DNA from: Voacanga thouarsii
Lineage: Eukaryota; Streptophyta; Magnoliopsida; Gentianales; Apocynaceae
Direction: 5' to 3'
Length of the DNA: 64,000 nucleotides
Assembly: GCA_026120185.1 (NCBI GenBank)
Contig: JANUWF010002342.1
Span: 5,332,501 to 5,396,500, forward strand
Part shown: piece by piece, positions 1-13,583 of the stretch
How positions within the stretch are numbered: position 1 is the stretch's first letter
Layout: each line of letters opens with the position of its first letter
Translations under genes and position numbers: made by a program
The notes under the pieces: generated by a model
Told to the model about the DNA's origin: nothing
Database searches by the model: none
The model's input: the letters and a program-made list of their open reading frames with translations, nothing else

Positions 1-774
1 TTTTATTGTAATTTGACATTATTTTAGGATTCATGATTTTTGTGTTAATTTAGTCTTTTGATCAATTGATTATTATTATAGGTACTTAATTACTTATTTT
101 AATTAAGGAATTGATTGATTGATTCTTCTTGTTGACTTGCTTGTAAAAGAGGTTGATACTAGTTTTAATTTAATTAATTTCATATTTGTTATCTCTTAAC
201 TTGCTTGCAAATTGAGTCAATTGTCAAGAACTTGGGTAATAAAAAATTAGTTGATGACTGCTAGAATATAGATTCATTAGCTGATTTGATGCTTTAAATC
301 ACCTAGAACATAGGGATTTATGTAATGATTGATTTTATTGCATCGTTTGGGTAAATTGGTTGAGATAGAATATATTCATTGATTTAACTAAAGGGTAGTA
401 ATTCTATGGATTGCAAATGAAGTGGGTCTATTTGAATTCCTTAATGATGGCAAGATAATAATTGATTGTGATAATTGTTCAATAATTCATTGCCATATCT
501 TTCAAGAATATTTGTCTAATTACATATTCTTTTATTCTTGAGTTGTATATATTTTTCTTTATTTTTCTTTTTATTCTCTTATCACTTTATTGAGTCGATT
601 AAACAATGAATGAAAAGTAACTAATAGTAGTTATTCATTGAGGATCATGCTCATTAATTTCTTATACGATACTTGCTCATATGTATAATTTGGAGATTAA
701 TGTTTTAATTAAAACTTAGCTAGGGATGGACTTAAAATTGTATGATTTTTATACACCTAAATAGATACGCATCA
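1..774 (+). repeat. 3' part of an Athila-like LTR, cut by the window edge
   Basis: The sequence follows the 3' half of the LTR at 47387-48926 from about 48131 onward. Shared landmarks include a stretch about 20 bases in from the left edge, the phrase near 590-620 on low-complexity DNA followed by a run homologous to 48725-48800, and the terminal TACGCATCA at 766-774. The usual primer-binding site (TGGCGCCGTTG...) does not follow; copia integrase-region sequence starts at once. This is therefore a solo or truncated LTR inserted in a copia element. It is clearly more diverged than the three LTRs at the right of the window, so it is an older insertion. Its 5' end lies outside the window. Confidence 0.8.
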
Positions 775-3380
775 GGCATTTAAGGTTAGGTCACATTAAC
801 TAAATCAGGATTCAAAGGTTAAATCATGATGGGCTTTTGGGCTCAATGAGTTTGAAAAATTGGCCTCGGTGTGAATCTTACCTTATAGGTAAGATGCCTA
901 AAAGGTCTTTTACCCAAAAGGTACATAGTGCCAAGAAGATATTGAGTCTTGTTCACACTGATGTATATGGTCCATAGTTTACACTAGCGAGAGGAGAGTT
1001 TAAGTACTTCTTCACTTTTACGGATAATTGTACAAGGTACAGATACGTTTACCTGATGAGACGCAAGTCTGATTCATTTGACAATTTTAAAAAATTTAAT
1101 GTTGAAGTGGAGCGTTAAACAGGTAAACTGATCAAAACCTTACGATTAGATTGTGGTGGAAAGTGCCTTCTCAGTGAATTCAAGGATTACATGGTACATC
1201 ATAGGATAGTATCCCAACTCTTTACGAGGACACCTCACTAGAATGGAGTAGCTGAGAGAAGGAACAAGATATTAATGGAAATGGTTCGAAGTATGGTGTC
1301 CCATGCTACTCTTCCAGATTCTTTTTGGAGATATACTCTAAAAATAATGGCATACATTTTGAATTTGGTACCCTTCAAGTCAGTACCTAAAACGCCATAT
1401 GAGATGTGGATTGGGCGTAAGCTAGGCCTAAACCATCTTAGGATATGGGAATGTCTAGGTTATGTACTGATCAGGATTGATAAGTTGGAACCAATGTCAA
1501 ATTTATGCTATTTTATTACTGATCTAAAAAGAACAAAGGGTGGTTACTTTTGTCATCGCAAGGAGGAGAAAGTAGTAAGTATCAATGCTAGAGTATTTGG
1601 GGACGATCAAAGTACATTCACAATAGGTTCAACTAGGATAGAACTCGAGGAGAAGTTATCTTCTGAATCAACTTCTAACTCAATTATGGAACGAGAAGAG
1701 GCACAGCCTCAGAAACCTGTACAAAAGAAGCCTCGTTGTAGTTGGAGGATATCTAGGGTTTTAGGAAGATGGATTGGAGAGGTTTTTGACCTAGTCTCTG
1801 ACCATAAGATCTTACTAGATACAAAAAGGTTATTGCTAATGCCGATGCAGACCTTTAGTATAAAGCAATAAGAGCCGAGATTAAGTCTATATACTTCAAT
1901 CAAGTTTGGGATTTTGTAGCTTCGCCTAAAGGGATAAAACCCATTAGGTGTAAGTTGGTATACAAAGGAAGAGAGGTATGGATGGGAAGATAGAAACCTT
2001 TAAAGTTAAGTTTATGGCGAAAGGGTATATTCTAAAAGAGGAAATCGACTATGAGAAAATCTTTTCCCTGGTAGCCATGCTTAAGTCCAACCGTATCCTC
2101 CTTATTATTGCATGTCACTATGACTATGAGATATGACAAATAGATGTCAAGATTACTTTTTTTAATGGCCGTCTTAACAAAGACATCTATATGTCCCAAC
2201 CGGAGGGTTTTATTGCTAATAGCCAGGAACATATAGTTTGTAAGATGAAGAAATCTATTTATGGACTTAAGCAGGCTTCGAGAGTATGGAACATTCATTT
2301 TGATGAAATTGTAAATTCTTATAGTTTCACTCAAAACGTGGATAAACTATGCATGTACAAAAAACTAGAATGTATTAATGTGATTTTTCTTGTATTATAT
2401 ATGGATGACATTCTACGCATTGGGAATGACGTAGAGACATTGTCATCTACTAAAGTTTGGTTGTCTAGTCAATTCATTATGAAGGATTTGGAAGAAGCCA
2501 GTTACATTCTCGACATTAAACTTCTTAAAAATAGGAAGTAGAGAATGTTAAGTTTACTCCAAGCCACATACATTGATGAGATATTAACAAAGTTCAGCAT
2601 GGACTGAGCACTAATCCTATATAGACATGGGTTGTCTCATTCTTGAAAGGACTGTTCTAAGTCTCATGAAGAAAAAGACAGGATGAGTACTTTACGCTTT
2701 GGCTGTGGGAAACCATGTTGTGTATTAAGCAGATATCTGCTTTGCTGTAGGCTTAGTCAGCAGATATCAATCAAACCTCAAAGAAATTTATTAGTAAGTT
2801 GTAAAGCATATTCTCAAATACCTAAAGGGAATGAGAGATTACATGCTGGTTTACAAGACTGATTACTTGGTTCCTATAGAACATACAGACTCAAACTTTC
2901 AAGCAGATAAGGATGAAATAAAATCTACTAATAGATATCTTTTCACCTTGTCTAGAGGAACTATTTCATGAAGGAGTATTATGTAATCTTGCATTACTGA
3001 CTCAATCATAGAAGTGGAGTATGTGCACAGAAGCTTCAAAGGCATTCAAGGAAGCAGTCTGACTTCGAAAGTTTCTCACAGAACTTGGAGTCTTGCTAAA
3101 ATGGACAAGTCAATTACGTTGTATTACGATAACATGGGCGTAGCCTCAAAATCCAAATAATCATGGAACTATGAAAAGGGGAAGCATATAGAGAAGAAAT
3201 ACCACTTGATCCAGGAATTTATTTAGAGACGGGAAATCATGGTAGAACAAACAGCCTCAAAAAATAGTCTAACTGATCTATTCACCAAGACTTTGGCTGA
3301 GAAAATCTTTAGAAAACACTTAGATGCTGTAGGGGTGAGGACCTATTGACTTACATAGTCGTAGAGTGCAAGTATGAGAT
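775..3380 (+). pseudogene. Ty1/copia pol remnant (integrase, reverse transcriptase, RNase H)
   Basis: A decayed polyprotein in copia order. At 780-960 the frame resembles the GAG-pre-integrase end. Integrase core follows at about 960-1400, including HTDVYGP, then TPH-NGVAERRN in which a stop replaces the expected Gln, then MVSHATLPDSFW and KTPYEMWIGRK. Reverse transcriptase (RVT_2 type) spans about 1950-2540, with IDVK.TFFNG, MSQPEGF, SIYGLKQASR and the catalytic YMDD-type motif LYMDDIL (about 2396-2416). The RNase H tail at 3110-3345 has LYYDNMGVASK and LTDLFTKTLAEKIF. Many stops and frameshifts break it, so it cannot encode an active enzyme. The gag and protease part would lie left of the LTR at 1-774, which interrupts the element. 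Confidence 0.88.
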
Positions 3381-5310
3381 TGTTGGAATGTATGTCCACT
3401 AAGATTGTATTTCTGATGTAATTTCCATAATATTAATAATGTTTATTCTCACAAATTGATTGTATTTTCTCATTTTAATTTGTGCATGATTTTGTTGGAA
3501 AATACCCATTGTGTTTAAGTAAGTGATCTATGTGAATGGTGGTCTTTCATAGTAAGGTATGGATCACAGGTTACTTAACACATAAACTGTTATTCTTAAT
3601 CGGATGATAAGAATGGGAATTTCACCATGATAAGGTTATTATTTTGTGAATCTAGATGGGGAATGGCTTACTTTTAGTCAGTGAGTAATCCTCTCACTTC
3701 ATAACATGAGCATATTTCGAATATGTAGAATTGGACCTATAGTAGTGGTTTTTAAAAATACTATAATGATAGAAACCTAAACAACTACTGCTACAACGTG
3801 GACCTATACCCTATAACTTGAGTATGAATTAGTGGTCTGGTGAAGCTGGAAGTGTATACTTTGATATACTATAGTTAAAGTTCTATCATAGGAATTGATA
3901 CTTGTATGTGGGGTATATATGACTAGTTAGTTAAGACAGACTTTTACAAGATATCTTCTACCCTATATCATCCCTTGTGACTATTCGAATTATTTAATAA
4001 TCCAGGGCCCTGGGGAATATGACTTGGATGTTTACTTTAGAGTAGCTCCCTAGTAAAGCAAAAATATTCTAGGAAGACGTGAATTATTGGACAAGAGGTA
4101 TAAAGATGGTAGATGCCATTTAAAGAGGTGTTAGTACACTTTTCCTCTCTAAATGTACGACATTACGTAGAAGGGTATTTTAGTTATTACACCAGTAAGT
4201 CAAAGACATGGCTACACACAGCATTATCCTTGAGGTTAATATTTCCTTATGGTAATAATGAAAAACATTTAAAATGAAAAAAACAACTATTTCTATAGTA
4301 GAGGTATTTCGGTCATTTTAATAACCAAGGACGATGTGTTTTTTTGGTCCACGGAATAGCCCATAAATCCTAATTAATATTTGAGTTGAGGAAATGGTCC
4401 TGATAAAAAGATTTTACTTTATTTAGGAAGTCTAATTTATTATTGGGCTGAAATAAAATAAAATAGTCCAGAGAGATTAAATTAATTACTTAGTTTAATT
4501 GGTTAATTATTTATTCAGGGTCTGAGCATTGATTGAATAATTAGAAATTAGCCTGGATTTAAACTAGGTATGAGGCTTGCTATTTTTCTTGTTCTCTTTG
4601 GGTGGTTAATTATTTATTTATGGGCATCTATTGGTCCACGTTTAAATAAATAATTTTATTTGGCCCAATAGCCTAGACCAAAGGCCTACAAAGTCACGCA
4701 TAAGCCCAGCTCGGCTAGGATTGTTACACCCTAACCAAATGGCTCTTTGTGATTAGGAAATACAAAATTCGGGATATGAGCTTTGACTAAGTAGTATTCA
4801 GGGTTTGAATGTTTCCTTTTTACTGAATATCAAACTTTGTGGTGAAGTGGTTTTTTTTTTAACACACACAAAAAATTGCAGAAGTTTAAGCCTAAGAAAA
4901 CTCTCTCCTTTTTCTCTTCTCCTTGTCTCTGGGTTTTTCTTGTATTTTGGAAATCAAGATCAAAGATTTTTACCTTCTAATTACTGCTCATTAGTAGTTA
5001 GTTAGAAAGTGTAGCAATTATTGTTTTCCTAAACCCTGTAGCATTCACCGGCTTAGATATGCAGTGGTCATATTCTATGAACCAAGGTGCTAACGTTCAT
5101 GCCCAAAAGGAGTCGAAGGTGAGCCAGATATTCTCTTGAAGCCATTGTTCAAACTGCTGTAACTGAATAGCCTTCGTCATCAGTTCATCCAAAGTGAACC
5201 AAATCCATGAAATACGAAGGTATAATAAAATTTTAATTGCTTCTGTTGCTACTTTGATATCTCGATGTGCGTATTATTTACATGATCCACTTACACCTGC
5301 AACATTTGCT
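3381..5310 (+). repeat. 3' LTR of the copia element (right end approximate)
   Basis: It begins TGTTGGAATGTATGTCC directly downstream of the RNase H tail. It aligns over more than 1.2 kb with the LTR at 52058 (TGTTGGATTGTATGCCC), sharing ordered blocks such as AAGTGATC.ATGTGAATGG, CTCACTTCATAACAT and CCAGGGCCCT. Similarity fades after about 4700, so the right boundary is a guess: a TG...CA end could fall near 5310 (ACACCTGCAACA). Small ORFs inside it, for example at 4805-5005, match no protein family I know and are treated as chance. Confidence 0.65.
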
Positions 5311-6855
5311 TACTACTTTCTCTATTTTTCTCTTCTCCAGATGCCACATTGGTTATCTCAAATGGTTTAGAAGGATAACTACACGCCTAATCTCTCTTCA
5401 TGTTTATAGACACAATGATGTTGTGCTTATTTTCACCACTACTTAGTGTGCTCCACCATTTGTTAAACATGTCTAAGGTAAACCAATTAGGTTTCAATTG
5501 GAAAAAGAATGAAATTTTTTTTTTCAATTTGGAAAATGTATAATAGTTATATTAAAATATTAAAAAAGACATAATGACCTAGCCATTCACAGTTGTTGAT
5601 AAGAACCATCAAAGATTTAATTGTGAGATATGTTACCAAATAAGCTGAAAGAAAAATATAGTTTCCAAGTAGGAATGTTTAAGGAAACAATCCAACAAAT
5701 CAAGTCTAACAAGAAAAGAATAATATGTTTAAGTTAGTAGGTAGTATTACTTATGAAGTAGGGCTAACCAACAAAGGTAAACATTTCACACCAATTGAGA
5801 ATAAACAAGTAGGCATAATAGAAAGCATACATTCCGCATTCTACTCCATCCATTTGTTGGGGAACCTGAGAATAAATTAAAATTTAATTAGTTAAATTAT
5901 CTGACTACACAACAATTTAAGTACTAAAATATACAACCTATAAGTTACAATTAGCTTTTGTACCAAAAGGGGTATTACGTTAGTGTTGGTATCACTAGCC
6001 AACCTACTTGCTACTTCACGTATGTCAATAATAAACTTATAAATCAATTGGATTCAAGTTAGCAACATATTTATAAGACGAGCATATGATCCAAAGTAGT
6101 CTTATTCCTCTAAACTCATTTTCTCATCAAGGATATAAGGTTGTTGTTATTTCCTGATTGAAATGAGTCCACTAAGATAGTACTCTTATTCTCTCATTCA
6201 TCTGCCTTATTAAATCCGCATAATATCAAAATGTTCTAATGATTCTTATGCATTTAAATTTGAGCACTTCATTACCACATAATCAGAAATCAAGTAATCA
6301 AGAGTAGGAGTTTATATACAACATAAAACTAGTAACTCCTTACCATATAGCGATAGGTATATTAACATAATTTTTACAGAAAACATTAGCCTTGGTTATC
6401 TACTGTAATGCCTTTTCTTTACTCTGGAAAGTGTAGACATTAAACCATAAAGAATCCACGCAATAGAACAAGCTAGACTTTTTCTCTAGACGGGTTTTTG
6501 AAATGATCCTGTATACATATTTGCAATAATGGCAAAGCAGATTCCTAGATTAGTTAAGGAGGAGTTGTAGTCTTAATATAAAGTAAGAATTCAATAAGCA
6601 CTTGCTCCAAATAGTGATCAAACATGTCTGAGGTTAACATCTCAAAATCTAAGGGACATGAGTTCTGTGTTAGACTTTAACTTCCCAACTTCATTCTTGG
6701 TTTTTTGTGTCTTCTATATTTTGTCCAAATTTTCTACTGTGCTTCTTTTTAGCATTTTCAAATGTTTAGTTATGCTACCCCCTCACAACCAATCATCACC
6801 CCAGTTTGAGCTTTAATTCAAAACTCAAATAAATTGGATGGCAAATTAACTTAAT
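5311..6855. other. Intergenic or transposon-flanking DNA, no gene recognised
   Basis: AT-rich sequence without a long ORF or recognisable motif. It may include the 3' non-coding part of the minus-strand CACTA element on its right. I looked for the CACTA terminal pentamer; there are several chance occurrences (near 5447, 5991 and 6173) but none with a convincing inverted partner. Confidence 0.5.
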
Positions 6856-7355
6856 CTAGCTGGTTTTTGTGTTCAAAGTTAGGGTGTAATTTGGTTTTGC
6901 TCCTAATATAAGAACAACATTATGTGCTACTAACGTATCACCATAGGGCTCGATTGTGTTATTATCCACGTGCTGTGATGTAACACTAGCTACTGAAGGG
7001 TGCATTGTTGGACTGGGAGACTCAGCACCCTGCTGATGTTGTCCATGATTGGTAGGCTCCATAGGTGGACATGAAGTAGATCGTACACCTCCAACCACAA
7101 GAAGACAAGAAGTCTCTGGTGTATGTAGAGAAAACCCTAGCTGTTCACCAGCTCTATTACTGTCCAGGGGTATCTGACTGAGAGCAGAAATAGATGTCTA
7201 CTGGTAAGTAGAACAAGGCAAAGCATCTGGATGACTAGAAGAAGGAGTGGCAACTGGAGTTCTAACTTCTGGGGCATGAGATGAAGGTTGCCCCACCTCT
7301 GGAGCAATATAAATGAACCATAACTCGAACGCTTCTTTGTTTCCCCTTTAGCCAT
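6856..7355 (-). pseudogene. Possible remnant of the second CACTA ORF
   Basis: Two short minus-strand reading frames lie directly downstream of the transposase. One has a Pro/Gln/Ser-rich composition (MEPTNHGQHQQGAESPSPT). I do not recognise a specific family; composition and position are compatible with the second (TNPA-like) gene of CACTA elements. Low confidence; it may be non-coding. Confidence 0.25.
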
Positions 7356-7789
7356 ATCTATTCATTTGTATAGAGTTATTGATCAAGTTAATTTTATAAT
7401 AATAACAATAAGTCATATGATAATAATCATATGTTTTCAATACTTAATTAAAAGAAGAGAAAATGAAGATGACAAAAAAAAAATGACAAAGAAAAGGAAG
7501 TATGAAATATTTATAAGAATATAGCTTGTAAAATAAATGAACAACTTCAACAAATTCAATGTTTTGTTCCATATATAAAGCCAAAAAAATCCACCTTTTA
7601 TGGATAACAAAAAGAAGAATGGAGGGTAGAAGTGAAAATGACATTGATAAGTTAGGCCCTTTTTAGGTAACATGTAGGGCATTTTTTTTACAAGTAAAAC
7701 TAATAAAATTACTAACCTCTTTTTATGTTACAAATAATAGTTATTCTGGTTCAGCATCAGATATATACTCTTCACCAATGTCATCATTT

Positions 7790-10700
7790 TCATCATCCAT
7801 TTCCCAATCAATCTCTCATTCATCCTCTTCGTGACTTGAGTCATTCTCTGATGTTGTAATAAACTCTACTTCAGCAACCACCGCCTCATTTTCACCAGAT
7901 TCATGAGCCAGGAGACCAATGTCATCTCCTATACATATGGTTATTACTTTAGCTTCATCCACATTTTCTTGGTAGGCTTTGTTAACCAATGGTGCATCAA
8001 TTACATGTCGCGCTTTTATTTTGCATACGACTAACCAATCACACTTTGGTCTTTTGCTACTAGGATATGAAGTAAAGTATACTTGCATAGCTTGATAGGC
8101 CAATTACAAATGGATCAAATCCAGCATAACTCCTCTTGTGATTAATGTCATTAAGCTTATATTGAGAATGCACTCTTGTACCCCGATTGTACCCTGATTG
8201 GGTGTGATATCAAACCAATCACATTTAAAAAGCATGACCTTTTGGATTGGACTGCCAATAAATTCAACTTTGATTATTTCTTTCAAAATTCCATAATAAT
8301 CATTCTCAGACATCCCATCTCCACCACCTTTAACACATACACCACTATTCACAGTCTTCTTTCCGTCCCCATGGCTATATATGTGAAATCTAAACCCATT
8401 TACAAAGTAACCATTAAATGACTTTACCTGCACCGAGGGTCCCTAAGATAAATTCTTTAGGTATATGTTATCTTTTCTGTTACTTGGATCATGAATCTAT
8501 TTAAATGAAAAAAACTAAGCATGTGAATGGAAGTGTTATATCAAATAATCAAACACTTTGTACACATTGCCAAACTTACATAAGCCCTGAACCATCCTGT
8601 AAACTCATTCTGGAATCTTCTTTCAACTTCATGGTCCATTAAAGTTGGTGCCAAAGACCTCACATGTTGCTTGAATTTGTTGAATCAATCATCACAAGTA
8701 TTATATCATATTAGCAAAGTTTTTTGGAGCTCATTTATGATCAAAACCATTATATATATATACTTACTTAATGTATGCTTGCACCTCCTCACAATTAAGC
8801 AATATATAATTGGTGACAGCTCTTAATTCTTCTATGATCAAATATCGTGTTTTTAACTTTCCAATTAGCCTTCCAGAATTAGTACCAATTGACAAGACTT
8901 GTTCATGAACTAGAGCTTCATTGTCATCCACATCATTACGAGCTCGAGTAGTATATCTTGTTTGCAAGTGAGACTCAAAGTAATAGGAGAAAAATGTAGA
9001 TGCTTCTTCAACTAAATAGACATTACAAATTGATCCTTCAACTCTAGCCTTATTTTTTGCTTTAACCTTCGAATGATGCAAGTACCTAAATGGAAAAATA
9101 GTCATGAAGTAAAAAACTTATATTTGTACATGGGGTTGAAATTTGATACATTTAAATCCCTTTTGCATTAACTTACCTTTCAAACAAATACATCCATCTA
9201 TATTGAACAAGACCATCAACTTTAGCTTCGTAAGGTAAATACACAATTAGATGTTCCAGAGCAACAAAAGGACAAGATCCTTTTTCCAAGGTAGACTTCT
9301 GCTCAAACGAACTAAAAACCTCGATAGAAATATTTTCTCCAGCTTGTATACTAGTAGTGCTACATCTTTTTTCAGTTTGCACATATTTGTAACCAACAAC
9401 TTAGGAGCACACAAATCCTTATAGAAGAGACTTAACTTGGTCAAAACACTCCATATATTTATCGGAAGCAATTCCCTTAGTGCTATGGGAAGTAATCTCT
9501 CCATAAACACGTGACAATCATGACTCTTCATTCCGGACATCTTCAAGTCTTTTAAATCAACACACCAGGAAATATTAGATGCAAAACCATTAGGAAGCCT
9601 CAATTCTTTAACCCACTCAAGCAAAAGTCTCTTTTGTTCTTTGGTTAAAGAATAGCATGCTTTTGGTAAACACACTTTCCCATTCCCTTCTCGGCTTACA
9701 CAAAGTTCTGGCCGGTTACAATACCTAACCAAATCACGGCGAGCCTTTACGTTATCTTTGGTCTTTCTTTTAACATCCGTGATAGTGTTCAACATATTAT
9801 CAAAAATATTCTTCTTATTATGAATCACATATAAGTTGTGACGAATGAGATTTGTGCGCCAATAAGGAAAATCCTAAAATATACTCTATTTTGCCCAATT
9901 ATGGAATTCACCGCTACCATCACTCTTCCCAAACTCCGTTGCAGTCTCGATTATCTTTGGAGGATTACAAACTCGGTTCCACATTTGGTCACCGGAATTA
10001 TGTGATGGAGTTGGTGATTTTTCCTCACCTTTATCTCTTCTAAAAGACTTGGTATCCCTCCTAAAAGGGTGTTCAATTGGCAAAAATTGTCGATGACAAT
10101 CAAACCAACATTGTTTCCTACCATTTTGTAGTTGGAACAACTTTGTTCACTCCATGCAATACGGGCAAGCAAGTTTCCCTATTGTACTCTACTCACTCAA
10201 CATGCCATATATAGGGAAGTCACTGATGGTCCACTGAAGGGCTCCCCGTAAATGAAAATTTTATTTCTTTGAAATATCATAAGTCGGGACACCATCAAAC
10301 CACAACTACTTCAATTCATCCATCAATGGTTGCAAATACACATCTAGTTTTTGCTTAGGATTCTTTGGCCCTGGTATAATGATTGTCAAAAACATCACGG
10401 AATTCTTCATACACATCCATAGAGGTAGGTTGTACGAAGTGATAATAACTGGCCACGATAATATTGCTTCTCTGATATTCCAAATGGTGCGAAACTATCT
10501 GTGAATAGTCCCAGTCTAACATTCCTCACCTCGTTCACAAATTCAGGATAAGTTTGATTAAAATGCTGCCAAGATTCACCATCTCTAGGATGATTCATTA
10601 CACCTTACTCAGTAGAGCTCTCCACGTGCCATCCCATGTGTTCTGCAGTTGTTTTGGATTATAAAGTCTTTGCAACCTTGGTGTAATCGGGAAAAAATAC

Positions 10701-11499
10701 ATTCACTTAAAGGAGAATTCCTTTTGCTGCTTATTTTTCCTACCTTCTTCCTACGCATGCAGCGAGAATGATTGCAAAACTTGCAATCTCTCCTATTAAC
10801 ATCATCTCTCCAATAAAGCATACAACCATTAGTGCAAACATCAATTTTCTGAAACCCAAGTCCAGTAACTAACTTCTTTTTTTGGTAGAAGTCACAGGAC
10901 ATCTTGTTCCCTAGAGGCAAAACCTCCTTCATGAATATCACGACTTAGTTGAAGCATTTCTCTAACATGTTATTTTCTTATTTAATATTCAGTAATCTCG
11001 ATACTACAAACATGAACGAGTGGCTCGCACACCCTTCCCATATGGGAGTATCTGTAGCTCTCAACATATCATAGAATTTTTAAGCATCGGAATTAGGAGG
11101 TTCTTCAGTAGTAGAAGAGGATGGATCTAGGGCAAAATTTGGTCCAACTGCATTTATGATCATTTCTTGATACCGATTGGTTGATCTCGAAGAATCTCCA
11201 TCCAAAATTGCGTTGGACATGTGTGGCAAATTTTGAAATTCTTCACCATAACATGTCCAATTATAATAACCTTTGGTAAATCCCTTTCTATACAAGTGCA
11301 GTTTGATTTCCTCTGCAGTATGATAACGCAAATTGTTGCACTTTGCACAAGGACATCTCACTTCATTAGGATTGATAGATGTTGCTACTCTTGATAAAGC
11401 ATATTGAAGAAATTGATCGACTCCCCTAACAAATTCGGTTATAATTCCTTTGACCCCAGTCACATACCGATTATACATCCAACTCCTATCCTCTATCAA
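7790..11499 (-). pseudogene. CACTA TNP2-type transposase, broken
   Basis: Read on the minus strand, domains appear in the order typical of plant CACTA transposases. An N-terminal transposase-associated domain (11499-11080) has RSWMYNR and a zinc-binding pattern with CPCAKCNN. The TNP2 core (about 10941-9850) has the CTNGCMLYWRDD segment, MNHPRDGESWQHF, NVRLGLFTDSFAPFG and CNPPKIIETATEF. A DUF4218-like region (about 9560-9170) has MSGMKSHDCHVFMERLLPIA and, in another frame, YLPYEAKVDGLVQYRWMY. DUF4216-like C-terminal pieces (8433-7816) have NDYYGILKEIIKVEF and WLVVCKIKAR. In-frame stops (for example after GEFHNWAK near 9886) and frame changes between blocks make it non-functional. Some gaps could be introns, but the stops cannot all be explained that way. 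Confidence 0.88.
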
Positions 11500-11520
11500 A
11501 TTTTCCTACAACCTATGCAT

Positions 11521-11904
11521 GAAAGACATCTAAGTACATATGGACACTAATAGAAATCAAAAAGTCTGTAAAAGGATGGGAGATATAACAACATAATACC
11601 AAAATATTATTATTTAAAAAAAAAAACTCATTCTGCCATAGGACATAATATCATGCTACCATATGACATAATAGAAATAAAAAAGCCTTGAGTTATGACA
11701 AAATTTAAAGTAGGTAAATGAATTGTATTTGTCATATTTTAATAATTCAAGAAAATAATAGAATTCTTACTGAATGATTATAGTAGCCCTTTGCTCAATC
11801 TTACCAAATCTCATCATTACCACTCTTTCTTATTATAGGTCCCACGTATACTTTAAGTTTTGACAAAACTGAACAAACCAATCTCTCTCATCTTTTCTTA
11901 CTAT
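11521..11904. other. AT-rich gap, nothing recognised
   Basis: Lies between the CACTA remnant and the duplicated RKD upstream region. It contains A- and T-runs but no coding or structural signal that I can support. Confidence 0.5.
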
Positions 11905-12316
11905 TCTCAGTATCATCTTTTCCCCTTCCTCCTTGTCTCTTTCTCTCCTTAGTCCTCCCTCCCCTTTTCCCTCCCTCCATATGTCATCTCCCTCTTCCTC
12001 TTTCTCCTTGTGAAACGAGATAATATTAAATACATTCTTTAAAAGGATACAACATTCGTGCATGATAAGGCCAATTTAATTCATGCGATGACACACGAGC
12101 TCCAATGCACTAATTTTCTATAATTGCATTCATATTAAACTATCTCTATTCATGGCGTCGTTTCTTCCCTGCACAGATATATATCAGTCATTAGTGGACT
12201 TCAAAAACCCACATAGGGACAGGGATTTCTTCTTCAGTTCTCTTTCTCAGAGATGGGGAGTTGTAATTTGTTTGAGAGGTGGTCAAATTTTAAATTGGTT
12301 TCAAAAGAAGAATGAT
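11905..12316 (+). pseudogene. Truncated RKD copy: upstream region plus start of exon 1
   Basis: This block is collinear with 20845-21295, the region upstream of and inside exon 1 of the longer RKD copy. Shared landmarks are the CT-rich CTTCCTCCTTGTCTCTTTCT, AATTTTCTATAATTG, CATTAGTGGACTT and TTCTCAGAGATGGGGAG. An ATG at 12253 opens MGSCNLFERWSNFKLVSKEE, parallel to MGSRNSFERWSNFELVSKEE at 21230, then hits a TGA at codon 21 after a 1-base change. Similarity stops near 12316 and no RWP-RK exon follows. It is a decapitated duplicate, containing the putative promoter but not the DNA-binding domain. Confidence 0.8.
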
Positions 12317-12960
12317 TCATGATCATAGTTGTACTACCATAGGTCATGCCCTAAAGAAAATAGATTGTAATTTCACCATAAGTCCTCAATGCAATAAAAA
12401 AGGGAATTTAGATTACATATACCATATAGAAATGTCATACAAGGACCATCTTCTAGAAGATCTTTAGGATGAGCAAAAGATGCTGAACTTACAATGACAC
12501 ATTTTTCTCCCAGGTTAATCTTCTTATGTTTTGCCCTTCATTTAGACAAATTAAAAAGTAGGTCATTAAACACATTAAGAATAGAGAAGAAAACAGCGCA
12601 TAGAAAAAATGCCTTATGGAAGAAAAAGGCAACTAAAAGCAATAGGATGTATTAGCAAATTAAAAGTATGGTGATGAAGACCACTATAATTAGAATAAAG
12701 AAGACCAATATAATCATCATTAAAAAATGCATGCTTTATATATAAGGTACCACCTTCACTTTGTTCTCATAGTTCTAAGCTAGATTCACCTTTCATTCAT
12801 CAATATAACACACAAGGATAGCATTAAAATTCAGATTTACAAAGCTAGAAAGCATGCTATGGATTTCGGTCATGGAGAATGAAGGAAATGGGGAATCGTT
12901 TTCTTGAAGGCTTACCTTGAAGCTTGTTCCAGCTTTTACACAACAAATGTCAGCCTTCTA

Positions 12961-13150
12961 AACTCCAAGTGAATGGTATTTTCTTGATGTACAAAGTGAA
13001 AAATTCAAAGGAAATGGAGTGGTACTGTTCTCGGTTAAGGAAAAGTGTAAAAGGAAATGGCCGGCAGCCACTTGGGAGAAAAACAAAAGGGATGAAGAAT
13101 TGGGGCACTGGGAGGGGGGAGCCTGTCATGGAGGTGGGAATGTAAAGGAA
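12961..13150 (+). repeat. Segment repeated at about 29582-29775
   Basis: Shared ordered words: CCAAGTGAATGG, TTTTCTTGATG, AATTCAAAGGAAA, CAGCCACTTGGG / TAGCCACTTGGG, and ATGGAGGTGGGAATGTAAAG. Both copies lie downstream of an RKD copy, which suggests a segmental duplication that included the RKD gene. Confidence 0.7.
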
Positions 13151-13546
13151 ATAAAGCAAAATGAAGCAAAAAGAAGTTAAGGCTTCACAATGTAGATGGC
13201 CAGATACACACAATGCCATTTAATAGTAAATATTGAATATTGCACATTTTATATTGCATTGGATCCATCCAAAAAGAATTTAGTGCCAATAAGGGTTCTC
13301 TATACCTCATCTCCCAGCCAAAAGGTACTGCTTTTAAAGACATATACCAAACTAGCTGAAACTGTGTGGACAAAGATGTCCACATTAATATTCAAATCAT
13401 TGCATGTTCTTGCTTTAATTCCTTGTGAAATCACTCGTGCCGCTCACATGATACTTGAATGCAAAATACAAATTCAAACCGAGCTTGTGTGTACCCAAAA
13501 TATTAAAATAACATATGAATAATTTTTTTAACTCATATATAATAAA

Positions 13547-13548
<2 letters not shown>

Positions 13549-13580
<32 letters not shown>
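13549..13580. repeat. AT dinucleotide microsatellite
   Basis: Sixteen uninterrupted AT units. Confidence 0.95.

Positions 13581-13583
<3 letters not shown>

Larger units (their letters stand above)
6856..11520 (-). mobile_element. CACTA (En/Spm-like) DNA transposon remnant, termini not found
   Basis: The block is defined by TNP2-type transposase homology on the minus strand (7790-11499) plus two weak ORFs downstream of it (7355-7137 and 7098-6856). These could be the remains of the second CACTA gene or of the 3' region. The 7360-7740 part between them is AT-rich and featureless. Terminal inverted repeats beginning CACTA and a 3-bp target duplication would be expected for this superfamily, but I could not identify them. 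The limits given are those of coding similarity, not of the element. Confidence 0.7.

Noticed and set aside
5440..6200. CACTA terminal inverted repeat on the left of the transposase
   Set aside because: Several CACTA pentamers occur, but none has a matching TAGTG partner on the right with longer inverted similarity.
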